This document shows, piece after piece, positions 22,796 to 37,822 of a DNA stretch of 64,000 nt; the stretch's first letter is position 1; each line of letters starts with the position of its first letter. The DNA lies in the NCBI GenBank assembly GCA_903632075.3, contig CAHIKZ030005404.1, positions 1,192,001 through 1,256,000 on the forward strand, in the 5' to 3' direction. The stretch comes from Acanthosepion pharaonis (Eukaryota; Mollusca; Cephalopoda; Sepiida; Sepiidae). Both the position numbers and the translations under genes were made by a program. The notes beneath the pieces were generated by a model that saw nothing but the letters and a program-made list of their open reading frames with translations, was not told the DNA's origin and ran no database searches.

Positions 22796-25232
22796 TGCAA
22801 GTAGAACAAAAAGAAAATGTTACCCAACAGTTATTTTATATTAAGACACTTTAAGTTTTAAAGTCCATGAGCTTAACTAATACACCTACACTTTGCACTT
22901 AGACCATTGAATTTTAGTTTCCTTTTATATTCCAAATCAGTCAGCTTTAGACTTTGTTCTTGATTAATCAAGCAACGATTACAGTATGAAATCTTAATTT
23001 GATAAGGCTTTTTAAAGAAATTAATGAGTTAATGTTCAAATCATGGAATTTTAAATTAAATGCTCATGTGTTGGTGATATAAGGTTAATGCTTTTATGGA
23101 ACAGATATGATAGAAAAAATATTCTTTTATAAATAGTTTATTTAAAGAATTTACAGAATTAAAACTTATTTACAAGTTTTTATAATTGAGTGGATTTGGA
23201 TATAATTTTTATGTATCTATTCACTTTGGACAAAGTCTTAAGACACACCTTGAATATTCTACATGCCTTGACTGTATACCTGTAAAAGTGATCGAGTCAG
23301 AATGCAAGCTAATTTTAACTCCATTCTCAATGTGATTTGAAATTTGACAATTGCTTAGAATCAAGTTTGTCTATATTAATATTCAGATAAAATGTCAATA
23401 TTCCAAACCTCTTTTCGATAAGTAGTAGTTTATATAAAGGCAGTTATTAATGTATGAAGACACAAGACACACAAATTTATCAAAATTAATGATTAAAAAA
23501 TAATTATCTACCTCCCCATTATTCTTTTTTAAAATTCTCAAATTAGAAATAATACCACTCATATGAAACAAATTTCATATTTTGCTGCCAAGAGGGGAGT
23601 GTGTGTGTGTGTGTTTTCTCCCTTCCCAAAACACAGATATTTTCAGGAATTTTATTAAATAACATTGTACAAAAAATAGAACAAAAAATTGGTGACTAAA
23701 CTAGTTTAGTGAGGTATACAGAAAACTTTTTTCTTTTTCTGCTTGAGCATTGACATATTGAGGCTAGTCTTCTAAAGAGTGCAGAAAAGGTGGGTGTCTG
23801 TCAGATTTTAACAATTTTCTATTAAAAATAATATACCACATTTTATTGCAGACAATTATGTATTTTTAATATAGGCCAAGTTCACACCCACACTTGCAAA
23901 TTCTGCATCATCTATGGCTATTTTGATGAATTTCAAAGAGTTAAAGTACAGATTATTCATATCAGTGATATTTTACTTGATGAATAGAAAATGGTCTTTA
24001 AATGATTGATCTTAAATGTTTATTTTAAGTTTGGCAACTGCATATGGACTGTATAAATATTGTCCTTCCACCCAATGTAAGTTAGCATATCTTTAAAATG
24101 GTTTCTTTTTCTTTTAATATGTAATATTGAATGATGACAGATGGAAACTGAAGTTTTCGAGTTAACAATAATAGTGGTGGCCTTGTGTGGAAAGGGAAGA
24201 AACAATGCTTTGCTATAAGCCATATATGTTAAGTGAACTAAGATCCTTTCGAGAGGTGGGCTGGTAGTTTAAATCAACAATGAATTCCTGAGACATGGCT
24301 GCATACCAAGGTAAGATGTTCAGGCTGCAGACAGATGAACTCATCCCTAAGACAACTCCACCTCTACTATCACTACTAACAAACAGTATGCTACTTTTCT
24401 GCTTTTGCCTGATGGTAAAAGCCTAAGGAGGAAATTCTTACTAACCAACCAGATACTACTTTTTTTTCTTCCTTCTTTGTTTATTTCATTTTTAATGCTA
24501 TTAGTGAATTTTCTCTTAGTTTGTCTGTACTAGTGTACTGATTTATGATTACTATTATTAGGAACTTCTAACACTGGCTTTATTCACTTTATTTAAGTAG
24601 GAAGTTATAAGTTTTTCTTTTCATTTCTTTTCTGAGTCTTACTGGAAATTGTACACCTCTGTCAAAATGGGGGGAATTTTTCATATTTATGACCCCCAGT
24701 ATAACATTCACTGATTGTCTTTAATTAGTCAAAAGAGAAATTATTTTTTCTAAGTGTTATTTATTTAAGGGTAAAAAAAAAAAAACAAAAGATGTTATGA
24801 GTAAATTAGATGAAGCAACTGCTGAATATTTCGGTGGGCGAGTTGAACATACTGTAGGATTTATTTTCAGTGACTACCAATTCTCAATGGTTCTAGAATT
24901 ATCTTCATAGAAGGGCAAGAATAGCATGAATTATATATAATTAGAAAAGCTTTTTTTTTCTTTTTAAATTTTTTTTCTTTTGCTTCCTTTAACAAATATA
25001 AAGAAATATTTCAAATGAGCATACTCTAAATTTGGTATTAGATATTTTGAAATATCTTTTTTTACTCATGTTACTAAAGTTGAAATTTATAGAAATTACA
25101 AACAAGCTGCAACTTGAGTACATTTTCAGTCAGATTATCATTTTTCCTTTGGGATTAACATAGTTTAACAATAGACTCGATTATCTTCACCCAAGTTAAC
25201 AAACAGTTGGTAAGTTTTCAGTATCCCTAAAA

Positions 25233-25274
<42 letters not shown>

Positions 25275-28200
25275 CCTATTTTAACTTCTAAAGTCATGAT
25301 AGTTGCTTCACACTAATTTATCCTAAGTTTCTTAAAGATATTAATGTATTAAAATTAGATATGATAATGGAATTTATGTGCATCATCTGTTTTTTGTTTT
25401 TTTTATACACGTTCCATATGTAAATCACTTAGATTTCTTGTCTTTCAATGTATCTATTTTGCATAATAGATTTATGTATTTATAGTTTTTATATTTATAT
25501 ATAGCATTTTTATATTTATTTAATTTAGTATAATAATTTAATATCACTTTTTTATATTTGTATTTTATTTTACACATTTTATATGTAAGTCAATACTTAA
25601 TCTAGATTTGTAGTCTTTCAAGTGGCTTTTACTTCTCATGTCTACATCTACTACTGCAGGCAATATCATTACATTCAATTATGTCATTGTCATGTACACA
25701 TTCTTCTACTCAATTTTATATAAATTAAAAGCAATAATATACTTCTATAAATTTCATAAGTAATAAGATAATGTAAATGTCAGATTTTTAAAAAATCTAT
25801 CTCCATAGTTGTGAAAAAAATAGAATTTAATTTTCTTTGTGCTGAGATTTATTTGATAAAACTTATTTGATAACATTGTTATACATATCTCTATTCTTAT
25901 ATTAGTCATTATTTTGAGAGATGAATAGATGATATTGGCAGAGGAAATCAGTAAATCACTTGGCCCACATTTTACTTGTCTCTCTTCCAACTTTCCCATT
26001 AAACCTAAAGCTCCCTGTTGGGCCTTCCATTTTCTATAGTGATGGTATTAATAACAAGTAGATGACTCAATTCACAATTGTATTAGGTAAAATTCACTGC
26101 TTCTAGCATTTAAAAGATCTTGCCAGTTAAAAGTGGTCAGTAATCAGATTTCTAAGTTCCCAACCACATTAGCAATATCCTTAAGCTAGTCTCAAGAGGG
26201 TGGATGTATGCATTATTTTTTGTCAGAGCAAAACTGGTAATGAATTACATTAAAATTTGAGAATATTTCATGGGAAATTCTCAAATATCAAATTTTAATT
26301 TGATTAAAAAAAATTAGCTATCTTGTGAGTGGTAGGTTGTTGAAGTAGATTTTATTTTTATCATTCAGTGCAATTTATTGAAAACCTATAAGTGAAGTTG
26401 GCAAATTGTACTATTATCTCTGCCAGTAATTTTTTTTTTTTTTAATTCATAATACAAGTAAACTGATATTTTTTCATGTGATTTGGAAAAAAAAAAATAG
26501 TGGCTAGGAAAAAAATTAAATCTAATAAAAAAAAAAAAAAAAAATTTGTAATACAGATTTGCATTTCTTCCTTTACTGGTTAGTAATGCTTATAGTAACA
26601 ATATTTTTTACATTTTGTCTTTACCTTTTTTTTTTTTTCTTCAGTAAGTAATGTGGTTAATGGAAATGTGCTGTATTTTTTGTGTGTCAGGTAGATATTG
26701 CTGTCCTTATAGGTATGGCTTACAATATATGGAATCAAGGGGATGCTGAAAACTTTCGCGCATCCTCTCATAGAAGATGATTACTGCACTTGCTTAATCA
26801 GGACATACTGCACAAATCTTTCAAAATTGCTAGAATTATTTCTAATGAATAAAAGTTGATTAATTAGTCATCACTGTGTGTTTACCAGCATTATCCATTT
26901 CCAAGAATGAGTCAGGTATTAGTTTGCTATAGTCCCTAGTATGCCTGTTGTTAATAAAAATAATCATGAAAAATTTTTTTTTTTTTTTTTTAAGGAAATT
27001 ACAACTTTTCAAAATATGATTGCAACTTGTAAATTTGTTTGGACTTTTGTATGTATCTTTATTAATATTCTCAATAGTGCTCTTGTATTTTATTTTATTT
27101 TTTTTTTTTTTTTTTAAACAAGAATTTCTTGATCAATAAAGAAGTTTTCGTTTCTTGTCTAGAAACAAGATTTAATTAGGCATTACTGAATTGAATTTAA
27201 TATTTATCAAGATATATATATATTTATAGCAATATTAGCTTTAGGATTAGTTTTGACTTGTAACTTTGTGATATTACAATGGCTATTTTTTTTTCCTAAC
27301 CATTATCATAAGTTTTTCAGGGCATTTTAAGCAGTGCGCTTTTATAACTTTTGGCAACACTCTAAAGACTGTACAAAATCCTTTATTTCAGTTTACTTTT
27401 TTGAAACACAAGAGTTGCATCAGCCATAGGAAGATTACTTGTGGGGGATGGCATCACAAAGGACAAATGGATCTCCCCACACCCCACTAAAATTTAAAAT
27501 TGTGATCTTAACAGGGTTTATCATATGAGAGTATATAATGGCATTCAGATTAATAATTGACAACTGTACAAATGATTTAATCTGATTTCTGATTGATTTT
27601 CTTTAATGTCTACCAATTTATTGCTTTTTACATGCTTTTTTTGATTACCTTCTATAAGTTTGACATGCTTATTTTTTTAAGGAAATTCTTGGAAGAAATT
27701 CTAACAATTTTCTCCCCCTAAAATTTTTTTATTTTTTTTTTTTTTAATTCTAATGAAAATAGGGCATTTAATTTTTTAAAAATTACAGGCTTTCAGTTAG
27801 TTTAATCGGGAAGAAATATAATTTATTTCTCTCTAAACTTGGAAACAATTCAATGAAATTAAACCCTTAGGGAAATGTGTATAAATATATTTCCTAGCAT
27901 TGTGTGAATTGAAGATTCTGAATATTTACCATTGTTATCCTCTTCTAAGTTTTTATGACCTATTTTCAGATGATTGTCATTCTTTCAGTTGAAAAATGAC
28001 TATTGACATTGATTTCATTTTAATAGTAAAGTGTATAGCTGATGACAGGTATTGAAATCTCTTCAAAAACAACTCATGAATCATTTATCATAGCTTTGTT
28101 CAAAATATGTAATTAAAATATTTGTAAAAGTTAATCTTCCTCTCATATGCAAGATATTTTTTCTTTAATATAAATTACATTTGTACATAGCATGAAGAAA

Positions 28201-31200
28201 ATCATTTTAATTCTTTCAGAATTGCTTAAACCTTAGAGTACTTTATTTTAACACTGAGACATTTCCCTCCATATAGCAGTTTTATGGATAACATCTTTTT
28301 GCTCTTATTTTCTGCTTTAGAACTTTAGTGCTTTTAATTACTTTCAAAAATTTACAAGATATCAGATTATGTATTTATTTTTTTTAATTTGAGAAACTAG
28401 CTATCACAAAAGGGTTTAGTTACTTCATACATATCTGTAGGCATCTTTATGGAAGTAGTTCATTATGTAATCCCAAATCACTTTTTTAAATGGTCACAAC
28501 TTCAGTAATAGTAACTGTTTTAAGATATTAAATATCTTGTTTAAAAATGCCTGTATATACAAGTCATAAGAATTGGATTCAGTTTATATTTGCAAGATAC
28601 TAATAATGATTTGGAGTGTTTGAGGAATCAAATTGCCTTTGTTGGTTCTTCAAACCACTGTTAAGTTTTAGATATTTGCCCAATAAATGAAGATTAGATA
28701 CTAGGAAAATAGTTTTGGAATGAAATGGAAACATGTACAAGTTGATGTACAAAAAGAAACAAATCAGGCTTTAGGTTAAAAATTGGCTTCTGGGTCATTA
28801 TTAATGATGAACATAGAATAATATGTAATAATAAAGTAAAAATGATGTGGGGCTACCTTTTCTTCAAATTTAGAAAACAGTTTGATTCAGGAGTGGTTTG
28901 CATTTATGACTGCTACTAATGGTTGATCTTTCTCCTACTAAAGAAATCATACAAAAGTTTTAAATATGAAAATTTGTTGGTTTAAATTTCTTAGATTGAG
29001 AAAAAAAAAATCAACTAAACAGCTCTTCTATTAATATGGTTTTAAAAAAAATTTTAAATGCCATAAAAATCAATTTTTGTTTTCATTCAGAAAGCTTCTG
29101 ACTTGACTAGTTGCTTTCATTAAAAGTTAAATTTGCACTAGAAAGGGTTAGAGAGCATTAATGGAGTCCATGATGTTCCACTTTTTATATAGTCATTATG
29201 CCTCTCTCTATCTCTTTCTTTCTCATTTTGATAATTAATCTATTCTTCTAGTACTATTGTTTTCTTGTGTACCCACAACTGAACTTAAAAAGAATCATGA
29301 TCAAATTTTTTGATTGGTTTTAAATTTAGAATCCTCATATTCTAATTTTTTTTATTTTGTTTAACATCTTATGTTATTATATTTTGCCATTTCATTTTCT
29401 CAGGGCTTAAAATTTAAATGTCAATATTGACAGGGTGTTAAAAGATTTTAATTTCTTATTTCTGTATTTTAGAATAATTAATTTCTTTTCAGTTTAGAAT
29501 TAATGTTAAACGTTTTTTTTCTTTTTCCTGCATTTTTTGATCTCCAGACTTTTCATAGCAGTTGTTGCAATTATTCTGTTGACCTTGTGAGGAAATGACC
29601 AAATCCTTTTAATCCATGAATGGTCACAAGTTGTTGACATGAAACATGTCAGTCAACATCATTCATTTAATACAGTTTCAATTTTCAAAATAATGCAATT
29701 GAAATACATGTAAACGGGGTTTCATATTGCCAGTATGTGAACATGCTCATTTCCTTGCTTTGTTATTAAAAATCCATTTCTTGTTTTTGCTTTACTCAAA
29801 GATATTTTTCTTCTCTAACCTTGGAACATGGATGCTGGAATTAGTTTTCACTCTCCTTCCTCTCCTCATCACCACTTTCTCCACTTTTTGTGCAACCCCC
29901 CACTGACTAATTCAGTAATATCTTACTCACTTGCATTCCTTTCCTCTATCTCCCCCCTCACCTCGTACAGTGCACATCCACCCACGCATTTTATCTTTCA
30001 CTCTTTTTTTTTTTTTTTTTTTTTATATATACTGTATATCATATGCTGTCTTGTATTGGTGGAGGTGCCTGTATTGCCATGAAAGTCACCGTCTTCTGAT
30101 ATTGATCTTTGTTTTCTTGATTGATAACAAGAAATTCTAATTATCTAAGACTTATTGCAGTGACCATCTTAGTAATTGGATTGAGATTTCATTCACTGAA
30201 CTTTTTTTTTCTTTTTTTTTTTTTCTTTTTTGTGACTGCTAAAAAGCTAGCATTTGCTACTGTGTGCAATAATCTTGTATCTCTGATTGGAATCATTTCA
30301 CCTTTTTATTTATTTATTTAGGATTCTTTTGTCATTGAAAGTAAAGTCTAAAATCACTTCCATATGTCTTTTAGCTTGTATTGTTCTCACTAATTTTTTT
30401 TTTTTTTAACTTATTCTTATATTGGCTCATTATTTTCTAATATAAATAATTATAATTGTTTGAATAACATGTTTGATAAATATGCCAGAGTAATTTCAAT
30501 TAATAATTTATCAAATTTGTGTTAAGAACAATCTTTGAAAAAAAAAAATGTTAATTATATATTGCTGTGGCATAGGACACAAGAAACACCCTCTTTCAAA
30601 TGAAGAGGACACAAGAAAGTTTAAAAAAAAATTTTTTTTTTTTTTTAAGTATTGATAAAAATTTGGGAGTTTTGGGAGTTTGGTGGCTTGGTTTTTATGT
30701 TCCATGTATTTTTGATGGCTAGTTTTGAATGTAAATAAACAAGATATGAAAAAAATAACAATTTAGATATAATATTAAATATAATTTGTATAACTTGAAA
30801 TCAGTTTTTGACTCTTTATACCAACAATATACTGGAAATGTTGGAAGGTAAAAATATTTGTGTTGACATTTCATCATAACTTACAAATAATCAATTCATT
30901 GCTAATGCTAATTTAGTATTTATCAAGAATTTAGTATTTTAATTCAATATTTGGTAAAATGAACAAAAATAAATGTTTATGAAAATCTTTAAACTACTCT
31001 TATTTAGAATAGAAATACTGGTTGAACTTAAAATTCAAATGTAGACCTGATCCAAAACTTAGCCACTACATGCCAGTAAGATAAAGTAATACTTATAACT
31101 TGCCATTCACCACCACTCCTAGATTGGAAAATATATTTGCATTTATGGCAACAACCATATTCTGTAAATTTGAAATGAGTTTGCTGGGGAGGTTCAGCTC

Positions 31201-34200
31201 TAATAAAAAAAAAAAAAAATTTTAAATTGGAATTTTGCAATAAGTGTCAAACCAGAGTTGTTGAAAATGTATTTTGTTAAAAAAAATTAAGATACACACT
31301 TAGTTAACAATCAGTAGTAGAAAACACAGAGCTGTATCTCGTGTCATGGTGCTGCAGTTTGCAAAATGTGAAAACTATCAGTTTTAAAAAGTGATTGTGT
31401 ACTCTTAATATTTTAGACAATCAGCATTTTCATTGTATAATGAACCTCATGCATTGCAAATCTTCATCTTTCAAGAAAAATAAACATTCCTCTGAATTGG
31501 CTAAGAAAGAAAAGAAAAAAATTTCCTCTGCACCAGCTGTTTCACAAAAAATGATTTCCTAAGAATTTGTAATTTTTAAGTAATAAAGAACAAAGTGTGG
31601 GAGGAGGTATCAAAAAAATAGTTTAGAAGTGGGGTGGGTAGGAAAGGTCACATACAGACACGTGATCACTTGACATGAATGATAACTGGTCATGCACTAC
31701 TTCATCCATGTATACTGCTCAGACAAGCTCATTTGTAGTTTCTAATAGTAAACTCTTTTGTGAGAACTGTTAACTCATATATTTCTCTCTTTCCTTGAAG
31801 CATACACTGTTTTGAGTTAATAATGAAAGACAAAAATTTAATGTCTGATAATTCCTCCTTTAATCTACACTTTTTGTTTCGATCTTCCTCATTTAAGAGC
31901 CTCATCAAATGATCACTACAAAAAACGGATCATCCCACATTACACCACAATATTACAGATTACAAAAACTCATTCTTTGATTGCAACAGTGGATTTTATA
32001 AAAAAAAATATATATATATATATACCTGTTAAGAGAGAAATTAAATGCTCTCAAATGCAGGTTATCTGTTCTCTTAGAATTTGACCCATAACCTTGTTAG
32101 GTCAACAAGCTATTGTTTGGCTTGGTGTATATTTGGGGGGAGGGGGGTGAAGCTGATATCAAAAAGAAAAACAGTAAAACCTGTAAATTAAAGGTTACTA
32201 ATAGAATCTAGAAACTAAATTCATGTTAACTGACCTTATTCACATTGGGCTTGCTGCTTGATAAATGACTAATTCATTCATCTAAAAATATTTTAAGTTT
32301 TCTTGACTCAAATGTTTTTAATTTGAAAATGTCACCCATGTAAGTTCATTGTTGCTTAACTTTATTAATTATACTAAGGCTGAATAGTTATCACTAAAAA
32401 AAAGCAAACAGAATTTTATTACCAAATTATAATGTCAATGTGAATAACTTTATTTTATATCATCTTCAACTGTGAGGGTAACTTCAAAAATGTCTCGTAT
32501 TTCATGTTAGCAAGTGATATCAGAGATAAATTTTGGTCACATGAAAATCTAGAATGAACTTTATTGCTAATGACCCATTTTTTTCTTTTTCTTTGTCACA
32601 GATAGTAATCTAGCAAAATGGGATCGGAAATAAAGATATGAAGCGGAGGTGTTTTATTGAATTCTTTCATGTGGGAAAAAAAAATGTTCTCATTGACATT
32701 AATTGCTAACTGAATGTTTTGAGGCCAAACAATGAATCTGAGCACAGTTACATAGCAGTAATGTTTCAGCAGTAGTGATAACAATGTATGTGTGACAAGC
32801 CACATACCAGGCAGACCTGCACAGCTGTCAACTCACAAAATGAAGCGTTTTGAAAATGCATAGCTAATGGTGGTGATGTGGAAAAATGTTTTGTAGTTGA
32901 AAATTTGCTCTTTCGAATTATTGTGCTCCCTGTATCTGTACTTTGTGGAAATTAATAGTAGGCTTTACTTTCAGTGCCTCTCTTGTATAAGTAGAAAAAT
33001 AAAAAGCAAAACAAAAGACCATATTGCTAGCAATATGAATATTATTTATGGCATTCTTGTTGGCTATTATAAGTTTACTTATAAATCATGTCTAAAAATG
33101 ATTAAATAGATTTACTCTTCATAAATTTTTTTTTTTTTTTATTTCAAAATTTAGAATTGAGACATTGACTCAATACATTTGTTGACATGATTTAAGTTCA
33201 TTGGTGCTACTGTTGGAAGCTTAGAATAGGAAGTATAATTCAAATGCTGACTCTTCTTGCTCTCTTTTTCTCAGTCTTCCTCTCATCTCTAATTAAAAAG
33301 TGATAGGCATTACATTAATCTTACTGCTAAGCTACTCTTCTGACTAGCATAAATTGTCCTTGTAAACAAAATTCAATGATCTTTGTTCATGTAAATATTC
33401 ACTTCTGTTAATGCTATGAAATCTTGTTGATATTGTTCTTAAAATATTTTTAATATCATAATAGAAGCGGGTTTTCAGGCCCAACTCACCATTTAACTGT
33501 TCGTTTTGAGACCTGTTCTCTACAGTTTTGACGTTCCGCTGTCTATTAAAAAAAAAAAAGTTTTCTTCCTTAGGCTATATTATGCTTGATTGGGACTTCA
33601 ATTTACATTCCTCTTGACAGGTCAGTCACTTTGGTGGATCTAAAATGGCTACTTTGCAATGACACAGGTATTCCCAACATAAAATCATATTCATTTAAGA
33701 TCAGCTTGTTTTGGGGAAAAAAAATTTAAGATGCATAATGATTTAACACTTGAAAACTAAAATTTTTATATTTTAATTCATCTAAATTTACAAATATGTA
33801 TATACAAAATTATGATGTCATTGCTATAATCTCTTGCAAATGAACATAAAGAAAATTTAAGCTTATTTAGCATGATACTTATGCTTTAACATCCTTCAGG
33901 TTGTATACTATATGGTTAGTTTCAAGCTTGATTTATTAATATTACTTACATTTCAGTGAAGTCTTTATATAAAACAAAATAGACTGTTTTTTTTTTTTTT
34001 TTGTTTTGTGTGTTTGTGTAGAATCTAATACCTGAAAGAATTGCAGATTGCTGTAAGTAGGTAACTACTGTATGAAAATATAAATTTATTTGAATATATT
34101 TGTAAAATAGTGAAGATATTTGGATCAGAATAACTCTGGAGGTTTTGTATTTACACACACAAAGGAATTGATTGTGGTGAGTATACTGTATAGTAAAAAA

Positions 34201-34840
34201 GGTTATTTACAATATAGATACTTGTCAGGTTGGTCTCAGATCTGTTCATGCCAAAATATTCAAAGCTCTGTCTCTCCTACCAAATACATTAAAGCCACCA
34301 TTACCTTATAAAGGACATTTTAAGATCTAGTGGTTCCTGTTCAATTTTTTTTACTTTTTCTCATCACACTTTTAAATTGGGCAGTTGTAAGGAGTATTTT
34401 GGGTAATAATAGTCACGTACTCAGTATCAGGTATGAAAACTTGTTAGTTATTTAATCAATTAGATATAACCAAAAATGCCATTATTGGAAATTTAGTGTT
34501 CAGTATATATTTTGTATTATGAAAAACTGATTAGCTATTTAAACTAAAAGCAAATTGATATTTATTGAAAGTAATGGCATTCACTTTATGAATAAAAGAA
34601 TTCAATTAGATTTAGGAAGAGTGGGGGGGTTAAAATTTCTCGGCCTGATCCATTTTCTAAAACCTAACCAAATTACCAAAGATTTTTTTTTTTTTTAAAT
34701 TTTAGTTTGGCTAAGGAGCTTCCAGCAACTTGTGTATATTTTTATGGTAGATATTGAAAAAAAATTTAATCACATTGATACATGATCCTCCATAATTTAA
34801 CTAATAGAATCTAACAGATTTAAGCTATGTCTTAAATATT
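22793..34840 (+). other. Plain AT-rich intronic stretch
   Basis: Twelve kilobases without any transposase, LINE or clear TIR signal. Long T runs recur, for example at 25237-25271, 26972, 27090, 30003 and 33987. GC-richer patches at 24240-24440 and 29820-30000 have no open reading frame resembling a known protein. This is the most repeat-poor portion of the window. Confidence 0.45.
25237..25271 (+). repeat. Poly-T tract, 35 nt
   Basis: An uninterrupted T run, the longest counted in the window. Confidence 0.95.
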
Positions 34841-34844
34841 GTAG

Positions 34845-35035
34845 GAGGGATGGTAGAGTAATAGATTGCAGAGTTCAAATTCCAGTTGAGTTCATTACGT
34901 TCATCCCTCATAGCTAAATAACAGCATAGACTGGGTTCTATAGCTTTGGGTGGCAACCAGTCTAGGAGAAGGAAAAATCTGAATTCGAAACTCTGTTGCT
35001 AAGGAGAGGATACCTTATAATGACTTTATGCCAAC
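34845..35035 (+). mobile_element. tRNA-derived SINE, family 1, plus copy
   Basis: GGATGGTAGAGTAATAG (box A-like) and GAGTTCAAATTCCAGTTGAG (box B-like, about 34871-34890) precede the family body, with GTTCTATAGCTTTGG, TGGCAACCAGTCTA and the GGAAAAATCTGAATTC region shared with the minus copies at 5.7 and 47.1 kb. Confidence 0.7.
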
Positions 35036-35539
35036 TACAGTTGACTAAATATTGCAGTTTTAATTTTTCTTAATTGAAATACAATCTTATATCATTTTCT
35101 GGTCAACTAACTTCTATGAGTGTTAATCACATCCAAAATGTATAAAGATTTGTGAAAACTCACAAATGTTTCTTGTTCATGTTTATTGACTCTTTATTAA
35201 TGGCTTAGCTTGTTGCATGAAGTTGGTTGTAGTTGGCTGACTTTGCAGCTGGGAGTGTTCATTGGCGATAAATGTTATTCTTTCATCAGTGTATTTGCAG
35301 CCTATTTTGCTGTCTATTGTTGGTACTTACTGCCTCTTCAGCTCTTCTATGTTTGGTAGAAAATGAAAGGCATAAATTTGGGTGGATTCTCTCTTTATAT
35401 ATTACTTTCTCGTACCCGTAAATGAAACAAAACTTCTATCAAAGACATATGAATTTGAGCAGATTTAATTCTAATAGCATTAGTCTAACTCTTGACTTGA
35501 AAATGTCCTTTTTTACATATTTAACATTTGCTATTTTAT

Positions 35540-36351
35540 ATGGATTTTCAATAGGATTCAAGTCAGGACTGATTGAAGACCATGGTAGAATTGTAATCTT
35601 TTTCTGAAGCCATGCAGTACTGATTTAGACATATGTTTGGGATCATTATTTTGCTGGAAAGTAAATTGCTGGCTTAGATGAAGAGTTTGCGCTGATATTT
35701 GCAGGTTTTCATCCAGAATTTTGATACAATCTGCAGCTTTCATTCTTCCTCTTATTGTAAGTAATTGTCCAGTCCCTCTTGAGCTAAAACAACCTCAAAA
35801 CATCGAACTGTGTCCATCTTTTAATGTTGCCACTGTGTTCTTGCAGAAGAAAGCCTCACCTTTCTTGTGCCAAATCTTCTTTACATCATTATGTCCAAAA
35901 AGCTCCGTTTTTTTATTTCATCACTCCATAGTGCTACTTGCCAAATTTTTGGCAGAATTAAAATGAGCAACGATGTGACATAGTTTATAAGAGGGGTTCA
36001 TCATGGTCAGTTTCCATACAATCCATTTCTATTTAAACAATATTGTGTGAGTACTTATGCTGATACCAATCATATCCAAACCTTTGATGATGTCTTTCAA
36101 AACAACTCTTGGGTTTATATTAACCTCATGGCATAGTTTTCATGCAGTTCTCGGTGACAATATGGTTTTCTTCCATGCCCAGGTAAATTCTCTGTTGTGC
36201 CAAACTGGTTAAACTTATTTATAACGGACTGTACCATGGATCTAGGAATAGCTAACCGGTTTGAAATAGTACTGTAATTATTTCCTGACTCATGGAAGTT
36301 AATAATTCCTTGTCTCAAGTCAACGCTAAGCTCTTTTGTCTTCCCCATCAT
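35540..36351 (-). pseudogene. Tc1-like transposase, broken
   Basis: The minus strand begins MMGKTKELSVDLRQGIINFH, then NNYSTISNRLAIPRSMVQSV and GRKP (36115-36351), the paired helix-turn-helix DNA-binding region of Tc1-like transposases. Further along are pieces in other frames, including the KAADCIKILDENLQ segment and FTFQQNNDPKHMSKSV (35558-35743), the latter corresponding to the second catalytic Asp region (usually QQDNDPKHTS). Here the first of the QQ-DN pair reads NN, so that Asp is lost. Stops and frameshifts break the ORF. A possible outer end is the GGGTGTACAAAAAATTTTGT sequence near 36719-36738, but a matching left TIR was not found. Confidence 0.85.
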
Positions 36352-36740
36352 ATTGTTAAAGGTAAGAATAACGATGGTGACACTCTATGCACCACATAAT
36401 GTCTTTTGCTGGAATTATCACAAGTATTCTCCTGAATAAATGGTCTAGAAAGCTTCACCAATGAAATAATTACATAAATTACTTAGACTAACATGAATCC
36501 ATCAATTTAAAGTGATATTTTCTACTATATGAATAATTTTTTCTTTTCCTATTTTGCATAATTCACCTGTCAAATTGGTTGTATTTAATGTATTCTGAAA
36601 ATTAGGTTTTATAGTTTTTTCTTTCTCAGGGTTTTGCTCTGTTAATAAACCTATCAAAAACTTGACATCATACTGGCATTATATTCTGAGAAATGGATAA
36701 AAGTATTCAATTTTCATGGGTGTACAAAAAATTTTGTCGT

Positions 36741-36743
<3 letters not shown>

Positions 36744-36782
<39 letters not shown>
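36744..36782. repeat. (AT)n microsatellite
   Basis: About 39 nt of AT repeats. It directly precedes a SINE 3' fragment. Confidence 0.95.
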
Positions 36783-36785
<3 letters not shown>

Positions 36786-36880
36786 GAGAGCAGACACAAA
36801 TGTGAGCAAGCGAGCTTCTGCAATAGTGATTGGCTAGCCACCCTAGCAGAAGAGTATCCTTGGGTACGAGTGGCCAGCTG

Positions 36881-36915
<35 letters not shown>
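36783..36915 (+). mobile_element. 3' fragment of SINE family 3 with (AT)n tail
   Basis: ATTGGCTAGCCACCCTAGCA, then GTATCC and GAGTGGCCAGCT, followed by an AT array, repeats the 3' end of the complete SINE at 37339-37822. Only the last 100 bp are present. Confidence 0.75.
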
Positions 36916-36919
<4 letters not shown>

Positions 36920-37338
36920 TAAAAAAGACAGAAACCACAAATGTTTTCGGTTGTAATTTGGATTTTTTAAAAAAAATATTATGCTTTTATGGGAAATAAA
37001 GCATGATATTTTTTTTTTTTTTTTTTTTAATCCACATTACAACCAAAAACGTTTGCTGTTTCTCACTTCTTTTTAATATACACACTTTTCTCTTGTTGGA
37101 ACTACTGTAACCTATTCCCTTATATGCATGTATATGTTTAGCATGCCTACAGACAATAATGTCGCCATTCACATAAATAGTAGTAAATACTGTATGTTGC
37201 TATGCAGCTGTTGATTACTTCTACATGCTGCTGGTGAATCTTATGTGTTTTCTGTGTCCTAAGTATTATCATTCATTACCAACCTTCATGTCATTATTCT
37301 ATTCAGTAACCTTCCCTAGGTTACAACAAAATATATAT

Positions 37339-37822
37339 ATGGGCACGTACCGAGTGGTTAGAACATTTGCTTTCTGACCATGAGACCTGGGTTTGAATCT
37401 CCCCATGGTCGATTTGTCAGGAAGGAGACCTGATGTCGGCATGGATTGAGGTTGATCCAGCATGTTCCACCTTTTGGAAAGTGCCTGAAAACCATACCAC
37501 ATGTTGACCAACTCTTGTGAGTGAAATTGGGTAGACAGGACTCTTGTGGGCTGTCGATAGCTGTACTAGCACAAGTCATCATAGCTGAGGGCTTGAGCAT
37601 GCTGGCCTTGTTCAAATTGTTGATCATGTTAGATAATACGTTATCTCCCAGAAACTGTAACTAAGGTCTGCTCAGCATAGTTGCAGTACAAACCACAGGT
37701 GGGTTCTGAGCAAACACAAATGTTCATGAGCTAGTGTCTCCAATAAAGATTAGCTAGCCACCCTAGTAGAAGGGTATCCTCTCATATGAGTGGCCAGCTA
37801 TTATATATATATATATATATAT
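37339..37822 (+). mobile_element. tRNA-derived SINE, family 3, about 465 bp plus (AT)n tail
   Basis: The head GGGCACGTACCGAGTGGTTA (box A-like) and CCTGGGTTTGAATCTCC (box B-like) resemble a tRNA with a GAGTGG D-arm. A long unrelated body follows, ending GGCTAGCCACCCTAGTAG and GAGTGGCCAGCTATTA, then a run of AT dinucleotides in place of poly-A. The tail shared with the fragment at 36783 defines the 3' end. Confidence 0.8.

Noticed and set aside
24240..24440. GC-richer patch considered as an exon of the PP2A gene
   Set aside because: No reading frame matches the B56 sequence that should follow the VRM boundary, and no splice site pair fits.
29828..30321. Overlapping plus-strand ORFs in a CT-rich patch
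   Set aside because: Composition-driven (TTC/CTC/TTT codons), no motif, overlapping frames equally open.
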